NCBI GenBank assembly: GCA_030042855.1
Contig: JASHYU010000183.1
Span: 1 to 6,953, forward strand
Length of the DNA: 6,953 nt
Source of the DNA: Thermoplasmata archaeon
Lineage (GTDB): Archaea; Thermoplasmatota; Thermoplasmata; UBA184
Reading direction: 5' to 3'
A model generated the notes under the pieces. It was not told the DNA's origin and made no database searches. It saw only the letters and a program-made list of their open reading frames with translations. A program made the position numbers and the translations under genes. Shown here in pieces: positions 1 through 4,506 of the stretch. Each line of letters opens with the position of its first letter. The first letter of the stretch is position 1.

Positions 1-47
1 GAGCGCCGGCGGGACGCCGGGGGCCGCCGACCGCGGCGGGCCCGGGC
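1..47. other. Short GC-rich end segment with no gene seen
   Basis: This stretch lies beyond the stop codon of the small Cys-rich gene and is almost entirely G and C. I see no start codon with a supporting reading frame, no T-rich terminator tract and no TATA-like element. It may be 3' untranslated or intergenic sequence. Confidence 0.5.
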
Positions 48-353
48 TCACTCACCGCGGTCCGAAGTGAGCGCGCGCGCCCCGTCCCCCTGCGTGACGT
101 AGAGATGGAGGCGGTCGCACATCGACCGGAAGTGGCCGCTCGCGGACCCCGGCGCGTAGTCCGCCCGGAGCCGCTCCGCGAGCTCGCGGTCGGTGAGCCG
201 CGGATCGATCTCGGGGGTGAACAGGCAGCGGAAGACGAGGTAGCGGTGGCCCTCGAGCTCGAAGCGGTCGGTCTCGGGGGCGTCGCAGAAGGGGCAGCTG
301 AGCACGCGCCGGGAGGGCCGCCGGTCGGCTAAGCGTTGGCGGCCGTCGATCAA
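48..353 (-). CDS. Small Cys-rich, probably zinc-binding protein of unknown function
   Basis: I do not recognise a named family for this 101-residue protein. What can be seen is CPFC at residues 20-23, His36 and Cys43 in a compact strand-rich segment (GHRYLVFRC), then an acidic/basic helix around residues 52-65, and further Cys79, His74 and His83. A CxxC followed by His and Cys could bind one zinc ion, as in small zinc ribbons or knuckles; this is inference. There is no signal peptide or membrane segment. The start is a TTG at 353-351 that overlaps the TGA of the upstream ribbon-helix-helix gene (TTGA), an arrangement typical of translational coupling. A GTG at 305-303 (residue 17, just before the CxxC) is an alternative start that would remove an Arg-rich N-terminus. 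Position as second gene behind an RHH gene suggests a shared role, possibly regulatory or toxin-antitoxin-like, but nothing in the sequence shows toxin activity. Confidence 0.6.
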   Translation of the reverse strand: MIDGRQRLADRRPSRRVLSCPFCDAPETDRFELEGHRYLVFRCLFTPEIDPRLTDRELAERLRADYAPGSASGHFRSMCDRLHLYVTQGDGARALTSDRGE

Positions 354-577
354 TCGATGTACCCGAGCGATCGGAGCCGCTCCCGGAGGTAGCGCTCGTC
401 CTCCTCGCTGAACGGGGCCTCGCCCGGCCGATCGAGGAGCCGCGCGAGGACGAAGGCGACGAACGCGTCGACCGACTCGAAGGCCGAACCGTGGAGCCGG
501 CTCGCGATGGCGCTCACCAGGTCCTCGGGCAGCTCGATCGTGCGCGTGCGGCTCGGCCGGGAGATGTCCTCGGGCAT
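350..577 (-). CDS. Ribbon-helix-helix (CopG-like) small protein
   Basis: This 75-residue protein has the layout of a ribbon-helix-helix DNA-binding protein. A basic N-terminal arm and beta strand (residues 9-17, RTRTIELPE) is followed by helix A (about 18-28), a turn containing FESVDAF (33-39), and helix B (about 36-50, AFVAFVLARLLDR). Such proteins dimerise through the strand and insert it into the DNA major groove. The C-terminal tail (57-75, FSEEDERYLRERLRSLGYID) is a charged helix ending in an RLRxLGYI/L motif that I associate with other small archaeal RHH-like proteins; its role is unknown to me. The ATG at 577 is preceded by GGGGGT six bases upstream and by a TATA-like element near -30. 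The TGA overlaps the TTG of the following small Cys-rich gene. It lies 58 nt downstream of guaAb on the same strand. A role as autorepressor of its own pair is plausible but unproven. Confidence 0.65.
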   Translation of the reverse strand: MPEDISRPSRTRTIELPEDLVSAIASRLHGSAFESVDAFVAFVLARLLDRPGEAPFSEEDERYLRERLRSLGYID

Positions 578-603
578 CGACCGACCCCCACGGCGGAGGG
601 CGC

Positions 604-615
604 AGATAGGATTTC
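604..615 (-). promoter_or_regulatory. Candidate BRE/TATA element for the RHH gene
   Basis: Read on the minus strand, this segment is GAAATCCTATCT, an A/T-rich patch in an otherwise very GC-rich spacer. Its TATC core lies 28-31 nt before the ATG at 577, the spacing expected for an archaeal TATA box on a leaderless or nearly leaderless transcript. It suggests that the RHH/Cys-protein pair can be transcribed separately from purE-guaAb. The match to consensus is weak. Confidence 0.3.
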
Positions 616-635
616 GCCGCCGTTCGCCGGGGGCC

Positions 636-1583
636 CTACTCCCACTCGATCGTCGCGGGGGGCTTGTCCGTGACGTCGTAGAGGACGCGCACGACCTCGC
701 CCGAGAGTTCCCGGGTCACCCGCTCCGCGATGCGGGCGAGCACGGACCGGGGGAGGTCGATCGCCGTCGCGGTCATCGCGTCGATCGACTCGACGGCGCG
801 CACGCTCACGACCTCCCCGTGGACGCGGTTATCGCCCAGCACGCCGACGGACCGGAGCGGCAGGAGCACCGCGAAGTACTGCCACGGTCGCCGGATCGTC
901 CCCGCGGCGACCGCGCGGTCGATCTCCTCCTCGACGATCGCGTTGGCGACGCGGGCGCGGCGGACCCGGTCCGGCAACACGGGTCCCGCGACCCGCACGG
1001 CGAGACCCGGGCCGGGGAACGGCTGGCGATCGGGATCCGGGATCCCGAGGTGGCGGGCGACCGCCCGCACCTCGTCCTTGTAGAGGTCGCGGAGCGGTTC
1101 GACCACGCGCAGGCGGGAGTCCGGCGGCAGCCCGCCCACGTTGTGGTGGGTCTTGATCGTGTCCCGCGAGCCGCCGCCGCTCTCGATCCAGTCCGGCGCG
1201 ATCGTCCCCTGGACGAGCCGGTCCGTTCCGAACCGGTCGGCCTCGACCTCGAACACCCGGATGAACGCCGCGCCGACGCGTCGGCGCTTCTCCTCGGGAT
1301 CCGCCACGCCCTCGAGCGCGGCGAAGAACCGATCCGCCGCGTCGACGACGTCGAACGCGAGCCCGCTCGAGCGGAAGAACGCGCGGACCCGGTCGACCTC
1401 GCCGGCCCGCAGGAGGCCGGTGTCGACGAAGACGGCCCGCGCGCGCGGGCCGAGCGCCCGCTCGACGATCAGGGCGGCGGTCGTCGAGTCGATGCCCCCC
1501 GACGCCGCGATCAGCGTCCGGTCGGGGACGTCCGCGCGGACCCGCTCGATCGCCTCGGCGACGAATCGCTCCGGGTCGATCAC
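636..1583 (-). CDS. guaAb: GMP synthase, ATP-pyrophosphatase subunit (subunit B)
   Basis: This subunit adenylates XMP with ATP and aminates it to GMP, using ammonia from a separate glutaminase subunit. The 315-aa product matches archaeal GuaAb along its whole length. The PP-loop SGGIDS is at residues 28-33, VDTGLLR at 53-59, QGTIAPDWIESGGG near 125-138, TIKTHHNVGGLP at 142-153, RQPFPGPGLAVR at 186-197, and the family C-terminus KPPATIEWE at 307-315. There is no glutamine amidotransferase domain, as expected for the archaeal two-subunit enzyme; the partner guaAa is not in this window. The start is the GTG at 1583-1581, giving VIDPERF, which aligns with the usual family N-terminus. That GTG overlaps the purE stop in GTGA, with GGGAG about 8 nt upstream inside purE, so translation is likely coupled. 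The open frame continues further upstream, but that part is the out-of-frame shadow of purE. Confidence 0.95.
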   Translation of the reverse strand: MIDPERFVAEAIERVRADVPDRTLIAASGGIDSTTAALIVERALGPRARAVFVDTGLLRAGEVDRVRAFFRSSGLAFDVVDAADRFFAALEGVADPEEKRRRVGAAFIRVFEVEADRFGTDRLVQGTIAPDWIESGGGSRDTIKTHHNVGGLPPDSRLRVVEPLRDLYKDEVRAVARHLGIPDPDRQPFPGPGLAVRVAGPVLPDRVRRARVANAIVEEEIDRAVAAGTIRRPWQYFAVLLPLRSVGVLGDNRVHGEVVSVRAVESIDAMTATAIDLPRSVLARIAERVTRELSGEVVRVLYDVTDKPPATIEWE

Positions 1584-2041
1584 GCGGAGCTCCCGGGCGA
1601 GGGCGTCGGCTCCTCGCGCCACTTCGCCCGGTACGCTTCGAGCGCCGACGCGAGCTCGGGGTACTTGAGGGCGAGGATCGCGGTCGCCAGGAGCGCCGCG
1701 TTCTCCGCCGCGTCGAGGCCGACCGCCGCGACCGGGATCCCGGGCGGCATCTGGACGACCGAGAGGAGGCTGTCGAGCCCGAGCCCACGGTGGAGCGGCA
1801 CCCCGATCACGGGCCGGAGGGTCCGGGCCGCGACAACGCCCGGGAGGGCGGCCGAGAGACCGGCCATGGCGACGAAGACGTCGGTGCTCGGGTCCCGGAC
1901 GAGCCGGTCGACCTTGTCCGGATTCCGATGGGCCGACGCGACGTGGACCTCGCACGGGACGTGGAACTCGGTGAGGCGGGCGCGCACCTTCTCCGCGATC
2001 TCGAGGTCCGACTTGCTCCCGACCAGGACCGTGACCTTCAC
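1580..2041 (-). CDS. purE: 5-(carboxyamino)imidazole ribonucleotide mutase, PurE
   Basis: PurE makes 4-carboxy-5-aminoimidazole ribonucleotide (CAIR) in de novo purine synthesis. Class I enzymes rearrange N5-CAIR supplied by PurK; class II enzymes carboxylate AIR directly. This 153-aa protein has the Rossmann-like N-terminus with GSKSDLE (residues 8-14), the catalytic loop VASAHRNP (34-41, His38 equivalent to the essential His45 of E. coli), LPGVVAA (66-72), PVIGVPL (77-83) and DSLLSVVQMPPGIPVA (90-105). These place it nearest class I. The position usually occupied by His in AHLPG is Ala65 here (SAALPG), which is unusual. The tail after residue 143 is short and Pro/Ser-rich. The start is a GTG at 2041-2039 without a clear Shine-Dalgarno sequence; a TTTTGT patch about 28 nt upstream suggests a leaderless transcript. 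It overlaps guaAb by four bases, forming a two-gene purine operon. No purK is visible. Confidence 0.93.
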   Translation of the reverse strand: MKVTVLVGSKSDLEIAEKVRARLTEFHVPCEVHVASAHRNPDKVDRLVRDPSTDVFVAMAGLSAALPGVVAARTLRPVIGVPLHRGLGLDSLLSVVQMPPGIPVAAVGLDAAENAALLATAILALKYPELASALEAYRAKWREEPTPSPGSSA

Positions 2042-2066
2042 GTCCCGAGTCCGAGCCGCGCGGTCA

Positions 2067-2072
2067 CAAAAC
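2067..2072 (-). promoter_or_regulatory. Candidate TATA element for purE-guaAb
   Basis: On the minus strand this reads GTTTTG, the only A/T-rich patch in the purE side of the divergent spacer. It lies 26-31 nt before the purE GTG, where a TATA box would sit for a leaderless archaeal transcript. The absence of a good Shine-Dalgarno before purE agrees with this. The sequence is a poor TATA consensus, so this rests on position and contrast with the GC-rich surroundings. Confidence 0.3.
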
Positions 2073-2112
2073 GGTTCTCGCTCTCCCCGGCCCGGCCTCG
2101 CCTCGGAGCATC

Positions 2113-2118
2113 TTCATA
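2113..2118 (+). promoter_or_regulatory. Candidate TATA element for the membrane kinase-like gene
   Basis: TTCATA lies 25-30 nt before the GTG at 2143 in an otherwise GC-rich spacer. The spacing fits a TATA box with transcription starting at or next to the start codon. The bases between (2123-2141) are alternating runs of five G or C residues with no well-spaced Shine-Dalgarno, which also favours leaderless translation. Confidence 0.35.
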
Positions 2119-2142
2119 GGTCGGGGGCCCTCCCCCGGGGGC

Positions 2143-2793
2143 GTGAGCACCGCGGTGGCCCATCGGAGCCGGTTCCGCCGGTGGCTCGGCTCGCGCTTCG
2201 GCCTCGATGAAGCCGGCGGCGACCGGATCGCGCGCCGGATCACGCACGGCGCCGGCGCGCTCCTGCTGATCTACTTCGTCCTGCCCGAGGAGTTCTTCCT
2301 CGTGCTGCCCAAATGGGAGGTCCTCCTGGTGGCCCTCGCGGCCGTCTGGGCGATCGAGGGCGTTCGGCTCGCGTTCCGGTTCGACCTCCCCATGCTCCGC
2401 CCGTACGAGGAGCGGCGCGTCGCGAGCTACGCGTTCTACGCGATCGCGCTGGTCGGCGCCGTGCTCCTGTTCCCCGAGCCGATCGCGGCCTCCGTGATCC
2501 TCGGAACGGCGCTGGTCGATCCGGTCGCGGGCGAGCTCCGGCGGGCCGGGGCCCGACGCCTCTACCCCGGGGTCCCGTTCGTGATGTACACGGTCCTCGC
2601 GCTCGTCGGCCTCGCGGTCCTGGGCGCCTGGCCGATCGCGCCGGCCCTCGCGCTCGCCGGGATCGCGGCCGTCGTCGCGCTCGCCGCCGAGTATCCGAAG
2701 ATCCCGTGGTTCGACGACGACCTGTCGATGACGTTCGCCCCTGCGATCGCCCTCTACGTGCTCGGGGTGCCCGTGCTCCGGCTGCCGGCCTAG
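2143..2793 (+). CDS. Dolichol/phytol kinase-like integral membrane protein
   Basis: This 216-aa protein is strongly hydrophobic, with about six or seven membrane segments (near residues 36-53, 58-77, 94-110, 112-126, 145-162, 165-183 and 195-214). Three features recall the CTP-dependent polyprenol/dolichol kinase and CDP-diglyceride synthase superfamily: RRITHGAG at 31-38 (the usual RKxxH entry motif), LVDPVAGELRRAG at 124-136 (where relatives have a GD or DP..A..G motif), and DDDLSMTFAP at 191-200 (resembling the DDNLxxP motif of dolichol kinases). By family analogy it would phosphorylate an isoprenoid alcohol at the membrane, for example a lipid carrier for glycosylation or a salvaged phytol/geranylgeraniol; the substrate cannot be read from sequence. 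The start is a GTG at 2143 and the next in-frame Met is not until residue 84. The gene is divergent from purE and converges on the GvpD-like gene with 13 bp between stops, so it is probably transcribed alone. Confidence 0.6.
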   Translation: MSTAVAHRSRFRRWLGSRFGLDEAGGDRIARRITHGAGALLLIYFVLPEEFFLVLPKWEVLLVALAAVWAIEGVRLAFRFDLPMLRPYEERRVASYAFYAIALVGAVLLFPEPIAASVILGTALVDPVAGELRRAGARRLYPGVPFVMYTVLALVGLAVLGAWPIAPALALAGIAAVVALAAEYPKIPWFDDDLSMTFAPAIALYVLGVPVLRLPA

Positions 2794-2806
2794 CGGGCCG
2801 GGCCAC

Positions 2807-4351
2807 TCAGACGATCGGGGTCAGCACCGCGTGGGGGGGACCCTTCTCGGGATCGTGGCTGATCGCGTAGATCGTCGTGCGCGGGCGGATCCCGTACAGG
2901 CACGGGGCGTTGTCGATGTTGATGATCCGGAAGTACGTGTCCATCATGTTCAGGATCTCGCTCGAGACGAGGAGCCCGGGCTTGAGGAGCCCGATCCCGA
3001 GGTTCCCGACGTGCTTCGTCCGGGCGATCGCCTGGAAGTACATCCGAATCGCGACCTGATCGCCCATCAGGCTCTCGAACGTGTCGAACGCGGTGTACTC
3101 CATGAACGGCTTGCGATCGGTCCCGGCGACGGCCTTCTCGGCCGTGACCATCGCGCGCATCGCCTCCTCCCGGCCGAACCGGGCCATCGGGAGGATGTAC
3201 GGGTCCTCGGTCTCGTTCGCCGTGTAGTCCGGGATCCGGACGCGCGTGTCGAACACGTTCGACGGGACGTGGCGGATGAGGGTGTCCCGGAGCTTCTCGG
3301 GGGACTCGCCCGCGGCGAGGACGGCGATGATCCCCCGGCCCTGGGAGAGGAAGTTGAGGAACGTCGGCGTGAACAGCATGTAGTAGTCGTCGATCCCGAC
3401 GTTGACGTCGACCTCGAACGCGTTGAAGCTGCCGCGTCGGAGCCCGCCGCCGAGCAGCTTGTCGAAGTCCGGGATCCCCGTCGAGTAGTGCCGCTCGGGG
3501 TCGGAGGTCGGCCGCCAGGCCGTGGCGTTCGACGCGGCGCCGACGGAGTTCGCGACCCCGAGCGCCTCGAACCGGCCCCCGTCGAGCGTCACGGCGTACC
3601 GGGCGCGACCGATGTTCGTCGCGCGCAGCTTCTCGAGCCGGAGGTGGCGGACCCGTCGCTCGTCGAGCTCCTCGCGCTGGATCGAGATCAGCCCGTCGAC
3701 GAGGTACTCGATCCCGCCGGCCTCGGGCTTCTCGAGGATCATCACGACGTCGGTGCTCGAACCCTCCACGAGGTCCTTCTGGAGGGCCATGACGAACTCT
3801 TCCATCTCGAGTCCGTACTTGTGGGTCACTCCCTCGAGGGAGTCGATGATGAGGAGCGACTTCTCCGGGAGGGCCCGTTCGACGCGGTTGTAGACGTTCT
3901 CGACCTCGGGCATCGGGCTCCGCTTGAGGAGCGCCTGGAGGTGGGTCCGGTCGACGCGGGTCGGGGGCCCCCGCTCCTGTCCGAAGCTTGCGAGGACCTC
4001 GCGGCCCGCGCGCACCTTCTTCTGCTCGGTCTCGGGGAGCTCGGGGTCGCGCGGCCGGTTGCTCGCGCTGATCGCGTCGAGGAACAGCTTCGCCGCGTCG
4101 AGGACCCGCGTGCGCATCTCGGCGGACTTGAGCCAGGGGAACTGGCGATACAGCGCCTCGTCGCCGATGCGCGTGGACAGATAGTACGACCGGTTCGGCT
4201 GCCCGACGCGCTCGAGCAGCTCGAGCCCGAAGGTCGTCTTGCCGGTACCGGCGCCGCCCTTGACGATGAGCGAGCGCCCGCCCTTGCCGCTGAGGAAGGT
4301 GACGACCTCGGGAGGGACCCCCCCGACCGTGCTGCCGTCGCTCGCGCTCAT
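2807..4351 (-). CDS. GvpD/KaiC-like two-domain RecA-fold ATPase
   Basis: The 514-aa product has two tandem RecA/KaiC-like domains. Domain 1 (about 15-265) begins directly at an intact Walker A (KGGAGTGKTTF, 31-41) and has a Walker B-like strand LLIIDSLEG (166-174). Its core resembles the P-loop region of GvpD and of Thermoplasmatota proteins often labelled gas vesicle protein GvpD. Domain 2 (about 288-514) opens with the KaiC-type signature STGIPDFDKLLGGGLRRGS (290-308), but the P-loop that should follow is replaced by FNAFEVDVNVGIDD (309-322), which has no GKS/T. It therefore probably cannot bind ATP in the usual way. A region around 100-140 looks like a charged insertion. In haloarchaea GvpD represses gas-vesicle expression through GvpE, but no gas-vesicle gene is present here. 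A general signalling or regulatory ATPase is the safer reading. The ATG at 4351 has no Shine-Dalgarno, and no in-frame start lies nearby upstream; a 17-codon ORF ends across it (ATGA). Confidence 0.8.
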   Translation of the reverse strand: MSASDGSTVGGVPPEVVTFLSGKGGRSLIVKGGAGTGKTTFGLELLERVGQPNRSYYLSTRIGDEALYRQFPWLKSAEMRTRVLDAAKLFLDAISASNRPRDPELPETEQKKVRAGREVLASFGQERGPPTRVDRTHLQALLKRSPMPEVENVYNRVERALPEKSLLIIDSLEGVTHKYGLEMEEFVMALQKDLVEGSSTDVVMILEKPEAGGIEYLVDGLISIQREELDERRVRHLRLEKLRATNIGRARYAVTLDGGRFEALGVANSVGAASNATAWRPTSDPERHYSTGIPDFDKLLGGGLRRGSFNAFEVDVNVGIDDYYMLFTPTFLNFLSQGRGIIAVLAAGESPEKLRDTLIRHVPSNVFDTRVRIPDYTANETEDPYILPMARFGREEAMRAMVTAEKAVAGTDRKPFMEYTAFDTFESLMGDQVAIRMYFQAIARTKHVGNLGIGLLKPGLLVSSEILNMMDTYFRIINIDNAPCLYGIRPRTTIYAISHDPEKGPPHAVLTPIV

Positions 4352-4401
4352 AGCGTTCGGGTGCGGGGCATGCCGGAGAGTTCCAGAGCCCGACGATTCA
4401 T
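4348..4401 (-). CDS. Possible 17-codon leader ORF upstream of the GvpD-like gene
   Basis: An ATG at 4401-4399 opens a short frame encoding MNRRALELSGMPRTRTL. It ends at a TGA (4350-4348) that overlaps the ATG of the 514-aa ATPase gene in ATGA. The ATPase start has no Shine-Dalgarno of its own, so it could be reached by coupled reinitiation after this ORF. A TATA-like TTTACC at 4440-4435 would place transcription start near 4411, about ten bases before the leader ATG. The ORF is short enough to arise by chance, and the peptide resembles nothing I know. Confidence 0.25.
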   Translation of the reverse strand: MNRRALELSGMPRTRTL

Positions 4402-4506
4402 CCTCTATCCCAGCCTTGATGGGGGCCTACGGGAGGTAAACCTTTCGCACGGCCGGCGGCCGGCGAGGGCGACCGGCCCCGGCGATATACGTCACCTCGC
4501 CCCGGC
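4352..4506 (-). promoter_or_regulatory. Spacer between alaS and the GvpD-like gene with two TATA-like elements
   Basis: This spacer follows the alaS stop and precedes the ATPase gene on the same strand. Read on the minus strand it contains GTATATC at 4490-4484 and GAAAGGTTTACC at 4446-4435, the latter resembling a BRE followed by a TATA box. Either could drive the ATPase gene, giving a leader of about 60 or about 110 nt, unlike the leaderless-looking genes elsewhere in the window. Between them, around 4451-4464, are overlapping GCCGGC repeats that could fold. No T-run terminator for alaS is visible. Confidence 0.4.

Noticed and set aside
636..1955. A 439-codon version of guaAb starting inside purE
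   Set aside because: The added N-terminal part is Arg/Pro-rich shadow of purE. The family alignment begins at the GTG at 1583, which also forms the GTGA overlap.
507..2210. A 567-codon open frame on the plus strand opposite guaAb and purE
   Set aside because: Its product is Arg/Asp/Pro/Gly-rich with no recognisable domain, and it lies antisense to two confidently identified genes. Long antisense frames are expected in DNA this GC-rich.
2038..2247. A 69-codon minus-strand frame whose stop overlaps the purE start in GTGA
   Set aside because: The overlap looks like coupling, but the peptide is low-complexity, lies antisense to the start of the membrane protein gene and covers both candidate promoters. 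I judge it a chance frame.
2794..2806. Possible bidirectional terminator between the convergent stops
   Set aside because: Only 13 GC-rich bases separate the stops, with no T-run on either strand and no convincing stem.
4451..4464. GCCGGC repeats downstream of alaS as a terminator hairpin or operator
   Set aside because: The repeats are short, overlapping and of a kind common in this GC-rich sequence, and no T-run follows; kept only as a remark in the spacer entry.
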